Positions 1 to 4,525 of a stretch of 5,673 nt of DNA are shown here, in pieces (position 1 is the stretch's first letter; each line of letters begins with the position of its first letter). The notes beneath the pieces were generated by a model that was given only the letters and a program-made list of their open reading frames with translations, did no database searches and was not told the origin of the DNA. Source of the stretch: an uncultured archaeon (lineage in GTDB: Archaea > Nanobdellota > Nanobdellia > Woesearchaeales > ARS49); the NCBI GenBank assembly GCA_902385765.1, contig CABMGU010000052.1, positions 1-5,673 on the forward strand. The letters run 5' to 3'. A program made the position numbers and the translations under genes.

Positions 1-507
1 ACAGAAGGCATAGGCTCAGTGTACTACCAATTCGAAACAGGATACGGACCGGTACACGTACACATAGACCACCAGGAAGGCAGAGTGCTGAAAGTGTTCA
101 CCAACATCGCACCGATAGGAACAGAAATCTCAGGACTGACAACAGTAATGGGAATACTAATCAGCAAATACCTGGAGCTGGGCGGAGACATCAACTCGCT
201 AAGAAAACACCTGAACAGCATCAAAAGCGACAAAGCATACGGCTTCGGACCAAAAAGAATAGAAAGCATCCCGCATGCAGTTTCGACTGCTTTAGGAAAG
301 TTTATGTCACAGATGGGCAACCTGCCAGGACAACAATTACTGACACCGCACGTAGAAACACCAATTCAAGAAATAAAAGTCCAAAAAGTAACGAACGAAG
401 AACACAGGCCAGGACACTGCCCAAAATGCTACAGCCCGAATATTGCTTATTTAAGCGGGTGCTCAGGACCAACCTGCTATGAATGCGGATTCAGCGAGTG
501 CAGCTAA
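1..507 (+). CDS. nrdJ: Adenosylcobalamin-dependent (class II) ribonucleotide reductase, C-terminal part
   Basis: The reading frame is open from base 1 and ends at TAA 505-507, giving 168 residues. The start lies outside the window, and the GTG at 19 is an internal Val codon. Class II reductases convert ribonucleotides to deoxyribonucleotides using a radical generated from adenosylcobalamin. The visible part matches the family C-terminus: a TGYG..HVHID strand, a VFTNIAPIGTEIS segment (the family's EVFvniGksG region), a helix with GILISKYLELGGD, and SIPHAVSTALGKF. It ends in a cysteine-rich tail, CPKC followed by C..TCYECGFSEC, like the CPxCG...CxxCGxSxC ending of NrdJ proteins. In the family these tail cysteines are thought to bind zinc and to re-reduce the active-site disulfide. 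The catalytic barrel is not in the window. The next gene makes the B12 cofactor, which supports the class II assignment. Confidence 0.88.
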   Translation, partial: TEGIGSVYYQFETGYGPVHVHIDHQEGRVLKVFTNIAPIGTEISGLTTVMGILISKYLELGGDINSLRKHLNSIKSDKAYGFGPKRIESIPHAVSTALGKFMSQMGNLPGQQLLTPHVETPIQEIKVQKVTNEEHRPGHCPKCYSPNIAYLSGCSGPTCYECGFSECS

Positions 508-513
508 AATTTT

Positions 514-532
514 CTAATTTTTTTTTCATTAG
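514..532 (+). terminator. T-tract terminator after the ribonucleotide reductase gene
   Basis: An uninterrupted run of nine T (518-526) begins 10 nt after the nrdJ stop, with a second short T run at 510-513. Archaeal RNA polymerase terminates at such T tracts without needing a hairpin. CTAAT (514-518) and ATTAG (528-532) flank the run as a 5-bp inverted repeat, but the stem is short and may be incidental. A separate TATA box lies before the next gene, consistent with a transcription unit ending here. Confidence 0.6.
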
Positions 533-605
533 CAAGACGAGCCTGACGGCAAAGACACTCCTCACTCTGCGCTCCTAAGTCCCTTATGTCGCGCGAGTTC
601 GTCGG
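531..605. other. GC-rich intergenic block of unknown nature
   Basis: About 44 of 75 bases are G or C (near 59%), which is unusual for an intergenic stretch in an A-rich genome where the spacers seen elsewhere are AT-rich. The base composition also lacks the A-rich, T-poor strand bias of the neighbouring genes. A weak imperfect hairpin is possible around 569-595 (GCGC and TAAG arms pairing with CTTA and GCGC). The minus strand is open through the block but resembles no protein I recognise. It could be a dispersed intergenic repeat, a small RNA gene or a decayed gene. None of these can be settled from the window alone. Confidence 0.4.
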
Positions 606-606
606 A

Positions 607-617
607 AAATATATAAG
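607..617 (+). promoter_or_regulatory. TATA box of the cobalamin adenosyltransferase gene
   Basis: AAATATATAAG has the form of an archaeal TATA box. Its centre is about 27 nt before the ATG at 640, so transcription would begin at or within a few bases of the start codon, giving a leaderless or nearly leaderless mRNA. The box lies downstream of the alternative ATG at 586, so a transcript from it could not include that earlier start. Confidence 0.6.
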
Positions 618-639
618 CAAAACAATCAGAACAACACAT

Positions 640-1137
640 ATGTCAATCGTAACAAAAGGGGGCGATAAAGGAGAAACATCACTTCTCGGCGGGCAAAGAG
701 TGCCAAAAACCGACTGCAGAATAGAAGCATACGGCACAGTAGACGAACTCAACGCAAGCATAGGAGTGGCACGTTCTTACGTGAAAGACAGTTCTGCAAA
801 GAAAACACTTCACCAAGTACAAAACGACTTGTTCAAAATAGGGGCAGAACTGGCAGGCGCAAAAAAGAAAATAACAGCAAAAGACACAAAGAAGATAGAG
901 AATGAAGTATACAAGATAGAAAAGAAATTACCTTTGCAGAAATCATTCATACTGCCTGCAGGAAACCAAAGCTCAACACACCTGCATTTGGCGCGCACTA
1001 TCTGCAGAAGAGCAGAAAGAAGAGTTCTGCCCTGCAAGCCAAATCCTGAAATCATCAGATACCTCAACAGGCTGGGAGACCTGCTGTTCATCTATGCACG
1101 GCTGGAAAACAGGAAAGACGAAGCAGTGAGATACTGA
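640..1137 (+). CDS. pduO: Cob(I)alamin / cob(I)yrinic acid a,c-diamide adenosyltransferase, PduO type
   Basis: This cytosolic enzyme of 165 residues transfers the adenosyl group of ATP to cob(I)alamin to form adenosylcobalamin. Family motifs are in order: the N-terminal ATP-binding segment TKGGDKGETSLLGGQRVPK (residues 5-23), the TVDELNA.IG helix (33-42), LPAGNQSS (105-112), the arginine-rich CRRAER (122-127) and YLNRLGDLLF (141-150, usually YLNRLSDLLF). Length and order fit the family. I chose ATG 640 over the in-frame ATG at 586. Homologues begin with a few residues before the ATP-binding segment, the extra 18 codons lie in the odd GC-rich block, and the TATA box falls between the two ATGs. 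No Shine-Dalgarno is seen, as expected for a leaderless message. The stop is TGA, with TAA two codons further on. Its position beside a B12-dependent reductase suggests it supplies that enzyme's cofactor (inference). Confidence 0.9.
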   Translation: MSIVTKGGDKGETSLLGGQRVPKTDCRIEAYGTVDELNASIGVARSYVKDSSAKKTLHQVQNDLFKIGAELAGAKKKITAKDTKKIENEVYKIEKKLPLQKSFILPAGNQSSTHLHLARTICRRAERRVLPCKPNPEIIRYLNRLGDLLFIYARLENRKDEAVRY

Positions 1138-1149
1138 AGCAGATAAAAC

Positions 1150-1157
1150 TTTAAATA
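1150..1157 (+). promoter_or_regulatory. TATA box of the GINS gene
   Basis: TTTAAATA lies 13-20 nt after the adenosyltransferase stop and is identical to the box before L44e. Its first base is 38 nt before the ATG at 1188. With the 28-nt spacing seen at the leaderless promoters of this window, transcription would start near 1178, giving a leader of about 10 nt. Confidence 0.6.
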
Positions 1158-1178
1158 GTTCTAGCAATCACGACAAAT

Positions 1179-1183
1179 GGGGG
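1179..1183 (+). promoter_or_regulatory. G-rich ribosome binding site of the GINS gene
   Basis: GGGGG ends 4 nt before ATG 1188, inside the short leader expected from the TATA box at 1150. It can pair with the C-rich 3' end of archaeal 16S rRNA, though it is not a perfect GGAGG. It supports ATG 1188 over the out-of-frame ATG at 1177. Confidence 0.5.
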
Positions 1184-1187
1184 AAAT

Positions 1188-1832
1188 ATGGAACAAACAG
1201 CCAAAGAGGTAGTGCTCACGTACGAAACATTGTACGAGATGCTACGCAAAGAAAAATCAAGAGATGAACTGCAGAAACTTGATGAATGCTTCTTCAGAGA
1301 CGTACTCGCATATCTGAAAGAAAAACAACAATCATACGACGACAACCTGACAAAGAACGATATCTTCTCCCAAAGCGAAAGAGACAAACTGCACATACAA
1401 CTCACCAACATCAGGAAGATTCTCAAAGACCTGTACGACATAAGAGAAAGAAAAATCATCAATATGTCAATAAACAAAAGCAGAACGCACACAATGATAG
1501 TAGACACAGCAAACCTACTTCCGCAAGAACAGCCATTCTTTGAAAGCCTGCACTCAGTAATGACGCAATACAGGACAGGAATACTGCACAGGCTGCTGGA
1601 ACAAAGAGAATTAGACATACTTCCGATAGTGCTTCCATTGCCGGCAGAAGAGAAAGAAGAAGCGCCCTTGGAAAGCCCGCTTAAAAAAATAAAGTGCACT
1701 GAAGCAATAGAACAATTCTTCGGAGAAGAGCTCGAGCCATACGGACCGTTTGCAGCAGAAGAAGAAACAACCCTGCCAGAACAGCTGGCAAACATACTGA
1801 TTTCTCAGGGAAAGGCGGTTGAACAACAGTAA
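1188..1832 (+). CDS. gins51: Archaeal GINS DNA replication factor, Gins51 (Sld5/Psf1-like) type
   Basis: GINS is a tetrameric partner of MCM and Cdc45/RecJ-like proteins in the replicative helicase at the fork. The protein has 214 residues. The N-terminal part (about 1-130) is the helical A-domain, with LTYETLYEMLRKEKSRDELQ near the start, followed by helices with FFRDVLAYLKEK, and by NIRKILKDLYDIRERKII and INKSRT. An acidic, proline-containing linker (about 149-165) joins it to a small C-terminal B-domain (about 166-214), which carries the family pattern F.G.ELEPYGPF followed by LPEQLANILISQGKA. A-domain before B-domain is the Gins51 order, whereas Gins23 is reversed. Many archaea with small genomes carry only this type, which then forms a homotetramer. 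Whether that holds here cannot be judged. The gene stands immediately before the L44e-S27e cluster, an association seen in other archaea. Confidence 0.85.
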   Translation: MEQTAKEVVLTYETLYEMLRKEKSRDELQKLDECFFRDVLAYLKEKQQSYDDNLTKNDIFSQSERDKLHIQLTNIRKILKDLYDIRERKIINMSINKSRTHTMIVDTANLLPQEQPFFESLHSVMTQYRTGILHRLLEQRELDILPIVLPLPAEEKEEAPLESPLKKIKCTEAIEQFFGEELEPYGPFAAEEETTLPEQLANILISQGKAVEQQ

Positions 1833-1848
1833 GCTTTTTAAATAGCTT
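1831..1848 (+). promoter_or_regulatory. Promoter of the L44e operon, TATA box within an imperfect palindrome
   Basis: TTTAAATA at 1837-1844 starts exactly 28 nt before the L44e ATG, predicting a leaderless transcript. The box is embedded in an 18-nt imperfect palindrome with AAGCT (1831-1835) and AGCTT (1844-1848) arms, matching its reverse complement at 16 of 18 positions. The arrangement could be an operator over the TATA box, but part of the symmetry comes from TTTAAA being self-complementary. It begins inside the stop codon of the GINS gene. Confidence 0.6.
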
Positions 1849-1864
1849 CTATACCGCTAAGAAT

Positions 1865-2182
1865 ATGAAGTTTCCAAAAACAAGAAAGACATACTGCCCA
1901 ACGTGCAAAAAGCACACAGAACACAAGATAATAGAGGGCAAGAAGAAAACCAGAGGAAGCGCCCATCCTTTGAGCTTTGGAAGCAAGAAAAGAATCAGGC
2001 AGAGAGGACACATGGGCATAGGCAATCACGGCAAATACTCCAAGCCCGCCATCACAAAATGGAGAATGGCAGGCAGAAAAACAAGCAAGAAAGTCGACTT
2101 AAGATTCGAATGCCAGGTCTGCAAGAAAATGCACGGCATAAGCAAAGGCGGATTCAGAACCAGAAAAATAGAGTTCAAGTGA
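1865..2182 (+). CDS. rpl44e: Large ribosomal subunit protein L44e (eL42)
   Basis: This is a zinc-binding protein of the archaeal/eukaryotic large subunit located near the E site. The 105-residue product begins MKFPKTRKTYCPTCKKHTEH, matching the conserved N-terminus. Two CxxC knuckles at C11/C14 and C83/C86 should bind one zinc. KKVDLRFECQVC and a basic GGFRTRKIEF tail complete the family pattern. It is some 10 residues longer than common euryarchaeal L44e, with extra length in the basic middle part (about residues 28-70). The calculated pI would be very high, as expected for rRNA binding. ATG 1865 lies at leaderless distance from its TATA box. The stop is TGA, and reading through it would run across the S27e gene, so TGA terminates here. 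It is first in a cluster with S27e 4 nt downstream. Confidence 0.93.
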   Translation: MKFPKTRKTYCPTCKKHTEHKIIEGKKKTRGSAHPLSFGSKKRIRQRGHMGIGNHGKYSKPAITKWRMAGRKTSKKVDLRFECQVCKKMHGISKGGFRTRKIEFK

Positions 2183-2186
2183 GAAA

Positions 2187-2375
2187 ATGATAAACCGAAT
2201 GAAAGAAAGCAATGCAAAATTCATCAAAGTAAGATGCCCGAAATGCAAGAACGAACAGATATTGTTCGGAAAAACAAGCACAACAGTACTGTGCTTAGTC
2301 TGCGGAAAAGAGCTCGCAGACCCTGTGGGCGGAAAGAGCAGGGTCAAAGCAAGAGTACTGGAAGTTCTAGAATAA
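2187..2375 (+). CDS. rps27e: Small ribosomal subunit protein S27e (eS27)
   Basis: This 62-residue zinc-ribbon protein belongs to the archaeal/eukaryotic small subunit. The core is FIKVRCPKCKNEQILFGK, then TTVLCLVCGKEL and a GGKSRVKARVLEVLE tail, with zinc-binding cysteines at 17, 20, 36 and 39. Length and motif spacing are typical. The start is 4 nt after the L44e stop. A GTGAG sequence (2178-2182) that can pair with the 16S 3' end precedes ATG 2187, whereas the second in-frame ATG at 2199 has no such site, so the first ATG is preferred. Co-transcription with L44e is expected from the spacing. Confidence 0.93.
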   Translation: MINRMKESNAKFIKVRCPKCKNEQILFGKTSTTVLCLVCGKELADPVGGKSRVKARVLEVLE

Positions 2376-2379
2376 TCAG

Positions 2380-2772
2380 ATGGAATCAAAAGGCCTAGCT
2401 CAGATATTAAGAGTATCAGGAATACATATACCTCAAAAAGGAGACATCATAGGCGAGACAAGAAATTATGCAGTTGAAGTAATGCTGGATAAATCGCCGA
2501 TATTAATATTCACAAACAAAAAAGACAACTGGCAGGCAGCATTCAATGCCGGAGACTTTGTTTCACGAGTGGCGTGGACAGAAGGAGAAGCGCCGTACAG
2601 AAAGAACAGCTACGAACCGACATTCAAAATATTAAGCACCATAATAACAGAAATGCAGAACGATGAACCGCTTTTCCCATACATAGCAGCGTTCAATATG
2701 GCAATCACTTCTCTGGAGATAATGATAGATTTCAACAATAGCTTTTACGCAAACCTTTTTAAACAGCCATAA
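2380..2772 (+). CDS. Unrecognised 130-residue protein inside the ribosomal/translation cluster
   Basis: I do not recognise this protein. It starts 4 nt after the S27e stop, and no Shine-Dalgarno is apparent, so translational coupling is likely. The reading frame has the same A/C-ending codon preference as its neighbours, which supports it as a real gene. The sequence looks like a small soluble mixed alpha/beta domain. Alternating hydrophobic segments (YAVEVMLDKSPILIFTNK, then AGDFVSRVAW) suggest beta strands in the first half. A longer hydrophobic, probably helical, half follows (FKILSTIITEM, then PYIAAFNMAITSLEIMIDF). There is no signal peptide, no CxxC and no clear membrane segment. In most archaea aIF2-alpha follows S27e directly, so this gene is an insertion into a conserved order. 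Its last codons also carry the TATA box for aIF2-alpha. A role linked to ribosomes or initiation would be guesswork based on position only. Confidence 0.7.
   Translation: MESKGLAQILRVSGIHIPQKGDIIGETRNYAVEVMLDKSPILIFTNKKDNWQAAFNAGDFVSRVAWTEGEAPYRKNSYEPTFKILSTIITEMQNDEPLFPYIAAFNMAITSLEIMIDFNNSFYANLFKQP
2756..2765 (+). promoter_or_regulatory. Internal promoter for aIF2-alpha inside the preceding gene
   Basis: TTTTTAAACA contains a TATA-like TTTAAACA at 2758-2765 whose first base is exactly 28 nt before ATG 2786, the same spacing as at L44e. It overlaps the last codons of the 130-residue gene. It should give a leaderless aIF2-alpha mRNA and so a second entry point for transcription in the cluster. 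This is inferred from motif and spacing. Confidence 0.55.
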
Positions 2773-2785
2773 TCTCGTCGTCAAT

Positions 2786-3559
2786 ATGCTCTTAAAAAAA
2801 ACCGGATTTCCGGAAGATGAAGAACTTGTGCTTTGCACAGTAACAGGCATAAACCCTCACTCAGTATTCTGCACGCTTGACGAGTACGGCGGAAGAACCG
2901 GAATGATACACATTTCTGAAGTAGCACCGGGAAGGATAAGAAACATCAGGGAATACGTGGAAGAAGGCAAAAAAGTAGTCTGCAAAGTGCTTCAGACAAA
3001 CAAGGAAAAAGGACACATAGACCTGAGCTTAAGAAGAGTCAACCAGGCGCAAAAAGCACAAAAACTCAACCAGATAAAACAGGAACAGCTGGCAGAAAAA
3101 ATAGTGGAACACGCAGCAAAACAAACAGGACAATCCGTTCTCACACTTTACAGCAAACTTGCAGAAAAACTGATTCCACAACACGGCACACTCTTCGCGG
3201 CATTCGAACAGGTATCACACGACGCTCTGAATTTAGAGACTGCAGTAGAAAAGAAAATCGCAACAATGCTCACAGATGCAATAAAAGCAAGAATAAAACC
3301 TCCGCAAGTCAACATAGGCGGAGACTTAAAACTATCAAGCTATGCACCAAACGGACTGCAGGAAATCAAGGATGCCCTGGCAATAGCAACAAAAGCAGGA
3401 GTGCAGGTAAAATATTTAGGCGCAGGAACATACCACATTGAAATAATCGCAGAAGACTTCAAAGAAGCAGAGAAAAAAATGAAAGAAGCAATAGAGCCAA
3501 TACTTGAATTCGCAAAAGAACACGACATGACAGCAGAATGGGCAAGAAAAGAAGAATGA
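2786..3559 (+). CDS. eif2a: Translation initiation factor aIF2, alpha subunit
   Basis: The aIF2 heterotrimer carries initiator Met-tRNA to the small ribosomal subunit, and the alpha subunit stabilises tRNA binding. The 257-residue length fits the family. Domains in order are an N-terminal S1-type OB fold (about 10-85, with GRTGMIHISEVAPGRIRNI and GHIDLSLRRV), a helical middle domain (about 87-170) and a C-terminal alpha/beta domain (about 172-257, with GVQVKYLGAGTYHIEI and FKEAEKKMKEA). The position equivalent to the eukaryotic regulatory Ser51 appears to be Ala47, so kinase control of that type is not expected at this site. Start 2786 is supported by the TATA box 28 nt upstream. The stop TGA overlaps the Nop10 start as ATGA, indicating coupled translation. 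Confidence 0.93.
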   Translation: MLLKKTGFPEDEELVLCTVTGINPHSVFCTLDEYGGRTGMIHISEVAPGRIRNIREYVEEGKKVVCKVLQTNKEKGHIDLSLRRVNQAQKAQKLNQIKQEQLAEKIVEHAAKQTGQSVLTLYSKLAEKLIPQHGTLFAAFEQVSHDALNLETAVEKKIATMLTDAIKARIKPPQVNIGGDLKLSSYAPNGLQEIKDALAIATKAGVQVKYLGAGTYHIEIIAEDFKEAEKKMKEAIEPILEFAKEHDMTAEWARKEE

Positions 3560-3726
3560 AACACATACTCAAATGCCAGCAATGCGGCAATTTCACAATG
3601 AATGAAAAGTGCAACTGCGGGGGGCAGGCAGTAAGCACAAAACCAGGAAGATACGCGCCGGACAAATACGGCAAGTACAGAAGAGAAGCAAGACGCGAAG
3701 ACCTGGCAAAAAAAGGACTACTATGA
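3556..3726 (+). CDS. nop10: H/ACA ribonucleoprotein subunit Nop10
   Basis: Nop10 binds the pseudouridine synthase Cbf5 in H/ACA guide RNPs that modify rRNA. The product is 56 residues, with a zinc-ribbon N-terminus (MKHILKCQQCGNFTM) followed by the conserved PGRYAPDKYGKYRREARRE segment that contacts Cbf5. Family members usually begin within a few residues of the first CxxC, so I chose ATG 3556 over ATG 3538, which would add MGKKRR. ATG 3556 also forms an ATGA overlap with the aIF2-alpha stop. The second zinc knuckle is C19-N-C21, one residue shorter than the usual CxxC. The stop TGA in turn overlaps the next start as ATGA. Confidence 0.93.
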   Translation: MKHILKCQQCGNFTMNEKCNCGGQAVSTKPGRYAPDKYGKYRREARREDLAKKGLL

Positions 3727-4481
3727 ACTGGAAAGTACAATACATCGGCAACAAGCCAAAACTGAACAATCCAATACTAATAGAAGGACTGCCAGGCATA
3801 GGAAACGTAGGCAAGATAGCACTTGACTTCATACTTGAAGAGCTCAAAGCCAAAAAAATAGCAGAATTCAGAGGAAACAGCATACCGCACTCAGTATTCA
3901 TCAATGAAGACAACCTTGTAGACCTGCCAAGCATTGAGCTTTATTACAAAAAAATGAAACAAAAAGACCTGCTGCTATTGGCAGGCGACGTGCAGCCAAA
4001 CGACGAGCCAAGCTGCTACGAATTCTGCGACGCAGTGCTTGACACAATGCAGGAATTCAACTGCAACGAAATAATAACACTCGGCGGAATAGCGCTAAGA
4101 CAGGAACCAAAAATGCCGCAGGTGTTTGTAACAGGAAGCAGCAAGGAAATAGTGGACAGTTATGCCAAAGGAACAAAAGCCAACAAGAAAATTTACGGAA
4201 AGGTAGGACCGATCATTGGCGTTACAGGAGTGCTTCTCGGACTTGCAAAAAGACGAAACATACAGGCAGTAAGCTTGTTGGCAGAAACCTTCGGACACCC
4301 ATACTACTTAGGAGTCAGCGGAGCAAGAGAAATACTCAAAGTCCTGAAGAAAAAACTGCAAATAGATTTAGATATCAATGTTTTAGACAAGGAGATAGCA
4401 GAAATAGAGCAGGAACTCGGAAAAACGCAGGAACTGCTAAGGCACTACAAGAAAAAAGACGAAGTGAATTACATAGGGTAA
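3723..4481 (+). CDS. PAC2-family protein, proteasome assembly chaperone-like
   Basis: The family (COG2047) is related to eukaryotic proteasome assembly chaperone 2, and archaeal members assist 20S proteasome assembly. The 252-residue length is typical. The signature LIEGLPGIGNVGKIALDFI lies at about 19-37. Further family segments are LLLLAGDVQP, IITLGGIA, GPIIGVTGVLLGLAKRR and LAETFGHPYYLG. The C-terminus from about 222 is charged and helical (KEIAEIEQELGKTQELL), possibly a short coiled coil. I chose ATG 3723 because it forms an ATGA overlap with the Nop10 stop, has AAAGGA (3712-3717) 5 nt upstream, and begins just before the conserved core. The longer in-frame start at 3609 would add 38 residues encoded within Nop10, very basic and unlike the family. 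Nop10 followed by PAC2 is a common archaeal order. Confidence 0.88.
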   Translation: MNWKVQYIGNKPKLNNPILIEGLPGIGNVGKIALDFILEELKAKKIAEFRGNSIPHSVFINEDNLVDLPSIELYYKKMKQKDLLLLAGDVQPNDEPSCYEFCDAVLDTMQEFNCNEIITLGGIALRQEPKMPQVFVTGSSKEIVDSYAKGTKANKKIYGKVGPIIGVTGVLLGLAKRRNIQAVSLLAETFGHPYYLGVSGAREILKVLKKKLQIDLDINVLDKEIAEIEQELGKTQELLRHYKKKDEVNYIG

Positions 4482-4483
4482 GA

Positions 4484-4492
4484 TTTTAATAA
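4484..4492 (+). promoter_or_regulatory. TATA-like promoter of the enolase gene
   Basis: TTTTAATAA begins 3 nt after the PAC2 stop, in an AT-rich 44-nt spacer. With the spacing seen at the other promoters, transcription would start near 4511-4513, leaving a short leader that contains the GAGGT site. The spacer holds several overlapping AT-rich possibilities, so the exact box is uncertain. Confidence 0.45.
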
Positions 4493-4517
4493 TAAAATAC
4501 CAATAATAACAAAAAAA

Positions 4518-4522
4518 GAGGT
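4518..4522 (+). promoter_or_regulatory. Shine-Dalgarno site of enolase
   Basis: GAGGT ends 3 nt before ATG 4526. It matches the archaeal anti-Shine-Dalgarno and fixes the start, although the spacing is short. Enolase is one of the few genes in the window with a clear site. Confidence 0.6.
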
Positions 4523-4525
4523 AAT

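Noticed and set aside
531..605. tRNA or C/D-box guide RNA in the intergenic block
   Set aside because: No cloverleaf, T-arm context or paired C and D boxes could be made out. GTTCG and CTGA occur but without partners.
586..639. Longer N-terminus for the adenosyltransferase from ATG 586
   Set aside because: It adds 18 residues outside the family, starts in the odd GC-rich block and lies upstream of the TATA box that should drive the gene.
504..761. Minus-strand open frame across the GC-rich intergenic block
   Set aside because: It overlaps the conserved start of the adenosyltransferase, shows no recognised domain, and ends in a lysine-rich stretch encoded by the T tract. The block itself is kept as a finding.
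1151..1795. Minus-strand open frame of 214 codons opposite GINS
   Set aside because: It is Ser/Cys/Phe-rich, as expected from the complement of an A-rich coding strand. The + strand encodes a recognisable GINS protein.
3538..3555. Nop10 start at ATG 3538
   Set aside because: It adds only MGKKRR, absent from the family, while ATG 3556 gives the coupled ATGA overlap.
3609..3722. Longer N-terminus for the PAC2 protein from ATG 3609
   Set aside because: The extra 38 residues are a very basic shadow of Nop10. ATG 3723 gives the ATGA overlap, a ribosome binding site and the family's normal start.
1135..3726. Genome-wide reassignment of TGA
   Set aside because: L44e, aIF2-alpha and Nop10 end in TGA at family-typical lengths, and reading through the L44e TGA would run about 70 residues across S27e. 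TGA works as a stop here.
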